From NCBI RefSeq assembly GCF_032854445.1, contig NC_088301.1:32846402-32910401 (forward strand): a stretch of DNA of 64,000 nt. The letters are read 5' to 3'. A program made the position numbers and the translations under genes. Under the pieces are notes generated by a model. It saw nothing but the letters and a program-made list of their open reading frames with translations. It was not told the origin of the DNA and ran no database searches. This DNA comes from Liolophura sinensis. Its lineage: Eukaryota > Mollusca > Polyplacophora > Chitonida > Chitonidae. The first letter of the stretch is position 1, and every line of letters starts with the position of its first letter. This document shows, one piece after another, positions 24,116-35,112 of this stretch.

Positions 24116-25069
24116 TAAGCACAATTACATTTATGACCCTTATTAAAATAAGACGACTCGACACCAAGTTATGTTCGTTGAATCTTCTATTTGTTAGTAC
24201 TATGTAAAATTGTAATATTGCTAGGTTTGATATAAATATACTTTTTGGGGAACAGGGAATGGGCAAGGGTTAGAGTATATGTAATACTGTCAAATATTCT
24301 TGTCCTACTTGAAATACACAGCTCTGTGCCCAAATTTACGGGAAAGATAGCTATTTCCTATTACAACCTATGCTAGTTAATTGGAGTTTGTACACAGGTC
24401 CAGGGTGATAAGTATTTTTATACGTATTCTTTTGAAACAGAAAATTCTTACAAAGTTGTGCTGTGTAACAGATTATTAATACTTTTAGAAGTGGTATTTT
24501 TGTCTCTTGGGTCTCATTAGTTTCTGTCTTTTTACAGAGTAAACAACTTAGGTGCATGTGATCAGTGAACAGATTCAATATTCGCCCTTCCATCGTCTGC
24601 TCCATAGCATAGAGTCATTTCCATTTTAATATGATATGGGTTCTAATACCCATTGAATGACTTGCGGTAGATCTTATGCTTTCCAGAGACTCCCATTACA
24701 AATAAATAAGCAAGGAAAAATTGCTTTGGCCCTCTTTATTTTCGATTATGTCTTATCTACAGCATTCTGTGTTTAAATAACTATTCTTGAGAAAGACTGT
24801 ACAAACGGTGCAAATCCTTTGTACTTCATTGTTTAAGTATAAATGACCATGAGTTGGAAAAGGCGTCAAGAGCGCTGAGAAATTCATTTTCTGTAATTCC
24901 TTTTATTTGTTGTCTAAATAAAGTATGCCGTTTAATATGAAACTTACTGTCAGCTGTATTCACTTGACTAAAGTTGGTTTAGTCGGTTGATTGATCGATT
25001 GGTTCATAGGGGTTTAGTACAGTTAAGGCTACAAATGTTGCTGCTTAACATAAAATGTTCTTTAATCCT

Positions 25070-25292
25070 ATTTATTTATTTATTTAATTATTTGATTGGT
25101 GTTTACGCTGTACGCACTTATATATATTATTATTTCACTTAAACAACGGCGCCATGACTATTGGGGGAGGAAACCGGACCAAGTCTGGGAGAAACGCTCG
25201 ACAATCCGCAATCTGATGGCGTTCAACCAAAAAGAAAGCCACCGTGAGCTGGGCTTGAACCTACGATCGCACTGGTCAGAAGCCTCTTGAAT
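25070..25292 (-). mobile_element. SINE copy (family 1)
   Basis: (TTTA)n, ATTTGATTGGTGTTTACGC, then a diverged body and the head end GATCGCACTGGTCAGAAGCCTC. It lies between the two foldback blocks. Confidence 0.75.
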
Positions 25293-25611
25293 CAGAATTA
25301 TGAGGTCCCTTCATGTTACACTGAATTCAGCAAGTTTTGTGAACATGACAGAGCAGAACTACCATAAAACAGGATTTTCAGTAATATTTAAGCTCCCCCC
25401 CTCCCCAATGCCACTAACGCGTCGTGGAAAAATCGTCAACAGCTCAAAATATATGTAGAAAATAAAACACTTTCTGATATTTTCAGCACGTTTTATTCTA
25501 TCAGTTACAGAGATAATGCCTTTGAAACTATACTACTAGTATTACAAAGGTGTGAAATATTTCAAATGGTGAGAAGAATATGCGCAAAAGTGAATTATTG
25601 AAATAAATCGT

Positions 25612-25772
25612 CTTTATTTCAATTTCCGGCGCAACCCCTATTGAAAAAATATTTAAATATAGGTTGCAAGTGCAACCCCTAATGAAATAATATTTCATTA
25701 GGGGTGACGACTGCAACCCCTATTGAAGTAATTGTTTCAGTAGGGGTAATTTATTTCAAAAGTGGTTGCGAC
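25612..25772. repeat. Inverted-repeat (foldback/MITE-like) block, right copy
   Basis: Contains GCAACCCCTATTG twice, a variant GCAACCCCTAATG and an inverted ATTAGGGGTGACG, ending GTGGTTGCGACATAT. It is the inverted partner of 23931-24115. Confidence 0.7.
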
Positions 25773-25824
25773 ATATGTGAGTGTCAATTTTTTGCGTGAG
25801 ACGTTTTGCCTCTTGTACGTGTAG

Positions 25825-26735
25825 TTCATGCTGGCCTCCTCTTTGGTCGTGTGAAGTGGAAAGGTTTGTCGACAATTCCTAAGCTGGGAAAGTCTTGTCA
25901 GCGGATGGTCGTGCGTTTCCCCCTTGCTCTGCCCGGATTCCTCACACCATAACGTTGGTCGCCCTGGCATAAATAAAATATTCTTGAGTGCGGTGTAAAA
26001 CGTGTTATATGCACGACTGCCGTCTGCCTCTACCTTAGAATATTCCAGAATGCGCCCAGTTCGGTTCCTGTTTGTTTACATCAAGTGTTCAGGAATTTTC
26101 TTATTCTGGACAATTCCACCAGGCTATATAAGACGGGAGAGAACAGAGAAGAGAGAACAGAGAACGGAGAGAAAGGAGAATTATTGAGTTTGGATGCTTT
26201 CGCTGTGTATTACTTTAGTAGGCCTTTTGTGCTGAATTTTGGTGTCTCTATAGCCTCTGGCTTTGTTATATCCTATCTCCACCGAGCACTTGTTCAGTCT
26301 GAACTTGTATGTTTAATTTGTGCTCTTGTATACACAGTGCTTATTAGTACACGGACCCTGTCTGTGGAATTTTGTGTATATTTCGTCATACACTCAGTTA
26401 TACTGTGGATTTTCCCTCTTGTGAATTTTGCCTCTGAGCATTTATGCCTATGTGGTATATATATTGTGGAATATATGCATCTGTTTGGACTTGACACCGT
26501 AAGTACTTTAGTATTTGTATAGATACTGCTATCCTTTCTTGTTAAACTTAAGTACTTTAGTATTTGTATAAGTCTTATTATCTGTTCTTGTTAAGCTAAT
26601 AAATTGTTGTAAAATAAAATCTGCTGGTTTTGGTTTCTTTTTTGAGCGGCTAAACTGTCGTGTATTTCGAACAAGCCATCTCTTTATAATACAGACAGTT
26701 TGGGTCGTAACAAGCGCCAATCAAATAAATGAATT
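25825..26735 (+). mobile_element. SINE copy (family 1) split by a solo LTR
   Basis: The body runs 25825-26002 (TTCATGCTGGCCTCCTC to GAGTGCGGTGTAAAACG) and the tail resumes at 26713-26735 (AGCGCCAATCAAATAAATG). The 710-bp LTR sits in the middle of the GTAAAACGCCAATC tail motif. Confidence 0.8.
26003..26712 (+). mobile_element. Solo LTR of a retrotransposon (710 bp)
   Basis: Ends are TGTTA and TAACA, a perfect 5-bp inverted terminal match of the TG...CA type. The flanks AACG (25999-26002) and AGCG (26713-26716) fit a 4-bp target duplication with one change. Inside are a TATA box (CTATATAAG, 26125-26131), a purine-rich stretch just after it, and AATAAA at 26598 and 26613. A roughly 50-bp segment with AAGTACTTTAGTATTTGTAT is duplicated at 26500-26600. 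No internal coding domain or second LTR is present, so this is a recombination remnant. The short duplication suggests a Gypsy or BEL/Pao element. The 145-codon open frame inside is not claimed as a gene. Confidence 0.78.
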
Positions 26736-27164
26736 CTTGTATATACTAATGTCTTTGTTGTGACAGTCTGGTATAGTGTAGTGTTCTGAAATCGTAATTA
26801 TCCGAGTTCTGGATGCAAATACGTTATATATACAGGACTTCAAACATATGCTCTCTAATTCATCTTGAATAATCGGAGTCAAGACCGTTTTTCCTTTTCT
26901 CAAATTCAGTTTTCTTTCTTTGTCAGGAATATACCACCATCTGGTCACCTCGCGCCGGTATCCATATGCACAGAGACAGAAGTCTATTTTGTGGCACCGA
27001 CACCGCATCAAGCAAGTCATTTCACTTGCTCTGCAATATTTGGCGATAAACCAAGACGTCTAGGCCATCTATATATATGTGTATTGTCGTTGCCATAAAG
27101 GTGGGGAAAACGCGAAAATAAAGTAAACTTCAGAAGAAAGGTTGTGACAGGTTATTTGTAAATA

Positions 27165-27580
27165 TGATCAATATTTTTTCCGAATATTTGGAATAAAGGA
27201 CATTTGGAAATAGTTTTTGTACGGCGGGTATTTGGAACCACCTCTTGCTATATATCGTCTTTGCGTAATTAGGTCCTAAATAACGATCTAACTCCTGTCC
27301 TATAAATATCTTTGGGCTTGGATTTGGACTTTCTGACAAATGTTTTAAACCAGTATTTTGATCATATTTATGATATATTTCTAAATATTATCATAATTCA
27401 GATTTAACACGTTATAAACAACAAATCTCATTGAAATAAATTTATAGACAAGCATCATAATATGGAACATTATTATGCAAAAAAAAAATATTATATCAAA
27501 AGGTGGTTCAAAATACCAACCTTACAAAAATTATATTTAAATTTCCTTTTCTCTGAAAAAAAATCGAAAAAGTATTTAAG
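27165..27580. repeat. Long inverted repeat with about 200-bp loop
   Basis: The left arm (about 27165-27270) is the diverged reverse complement of the right arm (about 27468-27580). Both share GGTGGTTCNAAATACC and CNTTACAAAAANTAT-like segments. The arms encode similar peptides on opposite strands, which is why two matching open frames appear here. A MITE or foldback element is likely. Confidence 0.65.
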
Positions 27581-27699
27581 ACAATATATACGAATAGCTT
27601 TTCACAACTTTTCATGTGAAATTTGCATCCATTTTATATATTTTTCTCGTGTAATCCTCCATTTCAAGATGAAAAGGGAATGATATGCCACAGCATGCT

Positions 27700-30600
27700 T
27701 GTTGAAATTGTGTAGAACAACACTTAATTCACCATACATGGAAAGATCCCTGTGCTACACAAATAGAAATACATCTCAGCATTTACCCACAGACAGTTTG
27801 ACAAATTAGGTTGCTCACATCCATGTCGTTAGTGGGTCAGTGCAGAATAATGAAAAATCAAAAGTGGTCCAGACACCTTGGACATTGAAGACCAGCTCTT
27901 TGTATTTAATTAATCGTTGGCATTTCTCCAGGGCGATCCAAACTGTTGTAGAGCCAACAAACTGGCTTGCTTTAGCTTTCTTGTGAACAGTCTGTGTGGT
28001 AAGGTTAGAAGCCAATGAAATCTGGGATTGTCTATGCAGACCCAAACAAATGAAAAAATATAGTAGCCCTTTGATACTGTCCACAACAAAGCGTTCTGGG
28101 ATTCAGGAAACTTCTGAGATCTTCCAAAAGAATCACAAAGCTGAAACTGACACCATCTCCTTTAAAAAACTTTATTAATGAGTTCCATCTATAAGCTGTT
28201 TTCCTTTCATCAAAACAGATGCAAGATAAAATTCAATAACATTGATCTTAACATCAAAATGATATCTCATAGCACTAAAGCACTAGAGAAAATAAAGGTC
28301 ATTTACACAGCCATTAGAATTATTAAAGAGTATTAAAAAATCTCCCCATGGGGTTATTGCTTTTTATTCCCTAATCCACATTTGAATATGCCACTTTGAT
28401 AGATAGAAATATTACAAAAGTAAGGGACGGTTTAGATGATATGATATATGACCGTGTGAAGAAGAACCAAAGTGCAGAATGAAGGAATTATCTTTGTACT
28501 ATCTATGTATATTGTACAATATACTCTTTTGCCATTCTGCATGGAATAATTACTGGTACCACTCAAGAGTAGGAGCATAAATAATGATAAACATTCTGCA
28601 TGCTAGGCTTACTCAGTGAGAAAAATTTTGTCAGCAAATCAATATCATTTACAGTCAGACAGATATGTACATATATACACCATATACTAAAAAAAATTTT
28701 GAAAATATTAATTATTTGAACTGAGGGAGCAATAGTATTTTCTGTTACATCAAATTATACTTTATTTTTGTCAATTTACAAAACTGTTCTATCATTCATG
28801 TTAAAACTTTGATTTGCCTATTTTTATGGCAACAAACGACAATAAATGAAAAAATTATGTTTCTTTTTTTTTTTAAGAAGAACAAACAACTAAGCAAATT
28901 TCACAGAGGATAATGTCATTGTACTGATACAAAAAATCTGGTGAGATTTATTTTGTTTCGCATGAAATGATGAATTAGCAATGTTCCCACCAACCTACAG
29001 TGTATAAAGATACCTACCTTGGCAGAGTGATGCTATGTTTTACTACCAGTATAGATAATGTCATGTAAGTTGGATACAACAAAACAGAAGTTGGCATAAA
29101 TGTCTGCCACGTCCACCAATAATAAGCCAATGAAAACTACATGTACATGTACATATGCTGAATATTTCTATCTCCACAAAATGAAACTGTGGAAAAATTG
29201 ATATTAATCCTCTAATTGGGACCTTCTAAGAATACTTCTGTCAAATGAAAGAAGGTAAAACCTGGATTAGTAAAACTCCAATGATGATGTAAGAATGAAA
29301 CTATGTACAATGTGAAGTAATGAACTACAATTCATGATCATATAAAATCAATGCTGATGAGAAAACAAAATGGGCAAGTCACAACACTACAGTGCTGAAA
29401 AGCCTAACATCATAACAGGCAGTTTAACCTGCATGGTCATGAATAATTCATAGAACATGTACTGTGTATATATCATGCTCCAAAACATAACAGCTCTTAA
29501 TGGACAGTTACCCTACATAAGAGTATTCTATACATAATATTACTCAATGTGGATACAATGAAATTAGAGTAAGCTGTTTTCAAAATGAGATAAAGATTCT
29601 ATCAAGGGAGGATTTACTAATATCTACATGCACCTGCATAGTGTTTACAGTACACGCTCTCTAATATCACAAGTTCAAAAAGGCAAGATGAGGTAGGCAA
29701 GAAAATACTATTCACAGCAACAACCTGTGCTGGCAATTTAAAAAAAAAAGAAATTTATCATGATTAAGTGATAAAACATGTAAAGAAAGACATATCAAAT
29801 TGTATTTGTAAAAATGTTGATATTAGTCCAAATGTGAGAGTCGAACATACCCAGGGTATTCTGGTGGGAGAGTCATAATGTAATTTTGAATGTCACATCT
29901 GTGCCACAGAAAAGAAGTCTGGTGGTGCGTAGCCCCCAAAGACCCCACCTAACCTCCACCCCAATGCCTCCCACCAGCAACACACTTACCTTTTTTCTTT
30001 TTTTTTTGTTAGGCAGACTCCTTGATCCTTGGCTCGAATTCAACTGGCCCTGAACAAAACTAGGACAAAAGCTATTACTGGTCATGTTCACACATTGTGA
30101 AGAGTGAAATTGTGCAAATTGTATATCATAGCATTTATCTTGCTTTCACTTCAACCTATCAAACTTGACCAGTCACTACTACAAACTGTACCATCTGAAC
30201 GAGCTTTCCCAGGCATAAATATAGACAGCACACATGATTAGCTGATGGCCTTCTTTTAGACTGGTAAACATATAGTATGAGGAACCACATCTACATTTAA
30301 ATGAGAACTGAAATTTATCAATATCAATGAATCATTTACTGATATCAATAAATCATTTATCAATATTGATAAATGAATTAGAGATATGAATAAATATTGT
30401 TTCTTGTTGGTTTCAATGGAAATGAAAGCTCCCTCTATGTTGCTACAAAAAAAAGGCTGAGAGAAAATGTCTGTGTTTTACAAGGACTGACGTAGCAGGG
30501 TCAACCATCGAGGAAGTAAGGAAGTAAGGCAGCAGGACTAGAGCTGTCTCTAGAGAATTTAAGAAGCAGACACTGCACTGCTTACGACATTAGTCCAGGA

Positions 30601-31440
30601 GCAGTAATCATCAGAGGTCTAAGAAGGTGGATTTATTGATACTGATAAACAGTGGTTGTTATCGTTACCACAAATTCATTTATTGATATCTATCGCTAAT
30701 TCATTTATTGATATTGCTATTTCATTTATTGATAAATACCACTATTTTAAATACCACTATTTATCGATTTTGATGAATGATTTATTGATGTCAACAATTC
30801 TCGATTAAATGTTCATTTGGTCCTTCATACATGTATAGAGCAACACATTTCCATCAGCTCCACAGTGTACACTGTAATTAATTATTGGTGATTCCAAGTT
30901 CAACAGTCTGTTCCAGTTCTGTTCTATTTATTCAGTCAGCAACATTGCGGTATAGTTACCAATATGGCTGTCAAGCATAATGATACGGGTATATGATATG
31001 ATGATAAAATGATATGCTTGATAATGGTAATGCTACCTATACCGAAACATTGCCAACTAAATAAACAGAAGCTGCGATGCATATATTTGCTGTTAGCCAA
31101 TATAATAACATTTAAAAACTGAATTAAAAGCTAACCTTGTATTACCATAGTACAGTGTATCAGTATATCATAAAAGACATGAATCAGTACAACAACAGCA
31201 CCACATGGCTGCATAAAATACTTAATGATCTCCATGTCACATCAGCATATAACCCCAGCTTTGCTCTACACTGCACCAACATTCCTGACACTACATATAC
31301 ATATTTGAACAATAATTCAAAGTATCATTAATCTCCCCACATTATTATTGGTGCAGGCTTGTCTAGGGTGGTGTTTACATCTCATTAGCACATCGACAGA
31401 GGCTGAAACACGCGTTCTCCTGTAGCAAACCAGCTGCTTC
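27700..31440. other. Non-coding, AT-rich stretch free of SINEs
   Basis: No exon and no family-1 SINE was found across about 3.5 kb, unlike the flanks. An open frame on the minus strand at 27815-28084 matches nothing I recognise. Low-complexity TTATCAATAT/GATATCAATAAAT runs occur at 30310-30380 and 30640-30800. Confidence 0.4.
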
Positions 31441-31450
31441 ACATCTCCAT

Positions 31451-32030
31451 GCTTAAGTATGAGGGTTGATCACTGTTCCAATGTATCTCCTGTGTGTATA
31501 AAAACCAGTTGCTTCACATCTCCATGCTTAAGTATGAGGGTTGATCACTGTTCCAATGTATCTCCTGTGTGTATAAAAACCAGCTGCTTCACATCTCCAT
31601 GCTTAAGTATGAGGGTTGATCACTGTTCCAATGTATCTCCTGTGTGTATAAAAACCAGTTGCTTCACATCTCCATGCTTATGTATGAGGGTTGATCACTG
31701 TTCCAATGTATCTCCTGTGTGTATAAAAACCAGTTGCTTCACATCTCCATGCTTAAGTATGAGGGTTGATCACTGTTCCAATGTATCTCCTGTGTGTATA
31801 AAAACCAGTTGCTTCACATCTCCATGCTTAAGTATGAGGGTTGATCACTGTTCCAATGTATCTCCTGTGTGTATAAAAACCAGTTGCTTCACATCTCCAT
31901 GCTTAAGTATGAGGGTTGATCACTGTTCCAATGTATCTCCTGTGTGTATAAAAACCAGTTGCTTCACATCTCCATGCTTAAGTATGAGGGTTGATCACTG
32001 TTCCAATGTATCTCCTGTGTGAATAAAAAC
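31451..32030. repeat. 75-bp minisatellite, 8 near-identical copies
   Basis: Units begin at 31451, 31526, 31601, 31676, 31751, 31826, 31901 and 31976, with only a few substitutions (AAGTATGAGG versus ATGTATGAGG; CAGCTGC versus CAGTTGC). The period is a multiple of three, so the plus strand stays open for 187 codons as a 25-residue repeat. I regard it as non-coding. High identity indicates recent expansion. Confidence 0.95.
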
Positions 32031-32859
32031 GTAGAGTGATGTAGTATCACAGGCAGGTTGGGAAAGTCCGACATCATCATGTTATGCCTGTGTCCATATC
32101 CGTCAGAGGCACCTGTATATATTCACCGGCGGGAACCTCTAAGTTGCTTTTGTGACCTCCACAGCACTGAATCTTCTGCCAAGCAAGACGGACTTTGTTT
32201 CCTGGAGAACTGACAAGAGAACAGAGCAAGCTTGTGTTTGACAGATGTTTATTTAATAATTAAAAAAACATCACACAGTAATAATTTCAAATAACATTAC
32301 ACGTATTTACTTTGTTTGCTGACAAGAAAGCAGAACAAGTTAGCCACTGAGAAATGTTTATTTAAGAATAAAAAAAAATACCAAGTAATACTTTCATATA
32401 ACATTACAATATTTAAAAGTATTATTGTCTAAAACACATGTGCTATACTGATGTTAAATGTCACCCCATATTCCTCCTTATATTAGATGAATATAGTGTG
32501 AGAAACCCCAATAATTATTACTGTTTAATTTCTACAACATAAATCAAGTTATTCCTCTTTACATGTAGAAGATTTTTTAGGGGGTACAAGTTTTAATCTT
32601 CTATATTTTGCCCAGGCAACCTAGTTTATGACTGATTTTGTGTATTTGAAGATGAATCTGTTCTCTATAAACTTGTAAATATTTCCATTACACATACTAT
32701 ATACAATAATTTGGTGACAAACATTTTCACTCATAACATGCTGGAGGTAGTTTTAACAACCATCGGTGTTAATACTTGTACTTCAAACAGAATCACCTAT
32801 AACAGTAACAGTCTGTTTTCAATCAGCATTTAAATGTTTTCAATTCATGCTGAATTTAC

Positions 32860-33470
32860 CTTGTTCTGGGTACTGGATTTAAGAAAAGGCTATGTTTAAC
32901 ATGCTCAACATATATGGATAGGAATACGCTTTTTTCCACCTTTCCAATAACCAAAGGGTGAGAGAGAAAAACCGTTTACATTGTTCCCAACAACCAGTGG
33001 GTGAAATGAAACACCCAACATATCTTTTTCCATTAACCACAGGAAAAACCAGGTTTACAAATTTCCCGAAACCAGCACTGAAAAATAAACATGGGTAGAC
33101 CATGCTGACAATATCCTCAATTCTGTAAGACAGGTCGGAAATTGGAGGTCACGTGATCACCCTTTCGTGTCTAAAACCAGTAATGTTGATTCGTGCAATA
33201 ACGTTGGGAGGATCGTTTTTTTCACCCACGTCGTTTGTTACTAAGGAGATCACATGGTCTCTAGTTTCCGATCTGTCTTCCAGAATACTTTAAGTTGTAC
33301 AGGTAAATACTCTCTTTACCATGTTCCCAATATCCAGATGACCATTCTCACTTTACCATGTTCCCAATAAACCAGAGCTGAAAATTCTTGCTTTAGAGTT
33401 CCCCTTAACCTGGGCTAAAAATCCTCGCTTTACCAGGTTCCCAATAACCAAGGTTAATAAAATGACACAA
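32860..33470. repeat. Degenerate repeat of CCATGTTCCCAATAACCAG-type units
   Basis: Variants of TTTACCATGTTCCCAATAAC recur at least five times at irregular spacing, separated by GTGAAA or CTGAAAAT linkers. It looks like an old, decayed tandem array. Confidence 0.5.
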
Positions 33471-33642
33471 ATACCTGATCAGATCTGAGGCAAATCTGAT
33501 TATGGAAGTCGAGTGTGATCAGAATGCGACCTGTGACAGCAACTTGCTGGGCAATATGTACTGTAGACAACATAATGTGACGGACATGAATACACCTTAT
33601 ACTACCATATTATTTTACTGCTGATCGTTGAATAACGCTAAA

Positions 33643-34086
33643 CCATGAATTTTCTGCTTTCAAACTCCAAGAGGAATCATGCCAGTTTAGCTGGATTTTG
33701 ACCAGCGATATATTTTACATGAATGTTGACGGAAAGCATTCAGTGCTGGAAAGCCATGAATTTTCTGCTTTCAAACTCCAAGAGGAATCATGCCAGTTTA
33801 GCTGGATTTTGACCAGCGATATATTTTACATGAATGTTGACGGAAAGCATTCAGTGCTGGAAAGCCATGAATTTCCTGCTTTCAAACTCCAAGAGGAATC
33901 ATGCCAGTTTAGCTGGATTTTGACCAGCGATATATTTTACGTGAATGTTGACGGAAAGCATTCAGTGCTGGAAAGCCATGAATTTTCTGCTTTCGAACTC
34001 CAAGAGGAATCATGCCAGTTTAGCTGGATTTTGACCAGCGATATATTTGACACGAATGTTGACGGAAAGCATTCAGTGCTGGAAAG
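33643..34086. repeat. 111-bp minisatellite, 4 copies
   Basis: Units start at 33643, 33754, 33865 and 33976 with about one to four differences. The period is 37 codons, so an open frame with a 37-residue repeat (NVDGKHSVLESHEF) crosses the array. No start, splice or domain context supports translation. Confidence 0.93.
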
Positions 34087-35000
34087 CACTCCATGTTGGA
34101 AGGTGCCCAGGACAACAAGCCTTCTGTTCAGTAGGCCAGTATTCATTCACACAATGGTATACAGCTACACAGCACTACATATATACATCAACAGTATTCA
34201 CCAGCATCAAGGTTAGTGATTAAGGGAGGAAATGTTATTCACCAGGGATCACTTTACAGAACAGTACATAAGTACCTTTTCGTATGTTAAATCTCTACAT
34301 TTTAGTGATCAGTCTCAAAATAATTAAGCAAATGCTTAATATTTGTAGTATATTTTCACATAATGCTTCACAGTGACATAATTTATAATATTTGTGTGGA
34401 AGGAGTATCTCTTGCCAACAGCCTATAGCAGTGCAATCAGATTTTGAATCCCGTTTTAATACCCTCAGATGTAATTTCATTTGCTAAAATTGAGGGTATT
34501 ATGCTGATTTGTCTTACAATCAACATCCACTTTGATCACTGACAGTTTCTACAGGCTGTCACAGGCTCCTACTGGCCAACAACCATCATATGTGGTTCAC
34601 ATAAATGGTGTAAATGTACATTTATGTATTTGTGATTATAATAAATATATAAAGGGTTTTCCATCTGGTTTAAAGGAAAGTGGAGATGATTGACTGACCT
34701 CTCAGAAGTCTAATGATCATTTATGTCACTGTTAAAACTTCACATACTTGTGTACTGCTAAACAGGCATGTCAGTTCTAGCTAAAGTTGAGAAAATATGT
34801 GCCAGAACGTTACAGACATACGAATACGATAGTAATCCTCCTGGAGAATCTATCAGACACCACTGCCAGAAATCATCCCATATCTTTGAACATAAGTGTA
34901 TACATAACCATACTGTCATGTGCACAGCCTGCATATAGTGTATAAAATAAACTGGCATAGCACATAACACATGCAATCAGTAGCAGACCTGATATTCAAA

Positions 35001-35006
35001 TTTATT
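35001..35006 (-). terminator. Candidate polyadenylation signal of SLC2A12
   Basis: AATAAA on the minus strand, 106 nt after the TAA stop at 35115-35113. If used, the 3' UTR is short and the arrays at 31-34 kb lie outside the gene. Confidence 0.35.
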
Positions 35007-35112
35007 CATCGAACCGTTTTCTCCTTTCTAATCACTCAAATAGTTTGTTTCTTGCTAAAGAAACCAAATGTTATGTCAGTGTATGGATGAAAGTTTTTAC
35101 AGGTATATAATT

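Noticed and set aside
26085-26522. 145-codon open frame, hydrophobic, looks like a membrane protein
   Set aside because: It lies wholly inside the solo LTR, starts at the TATA/transcription-start region and has no family signature; T-rich DNA gives hydrophobic codons by composition.
27815-28084. Transposase fragment on the minus strand
   Set aside because: A helix-turn-helix-like stretch (LTTQTVHKKAKASQF) caught my eye, but no catalytic motif or terminal repeats could be found.
31459-32022. 187-codon repeat protein
   Set aside because: It is explained by a 75-bp tandem array whose period is divisible by three; no splice or domain support.
31451-32030. CRISPR-like regular repeats
   Set aside because: Units are contiguous with no unique spacers and the DNA is eukaryotic.
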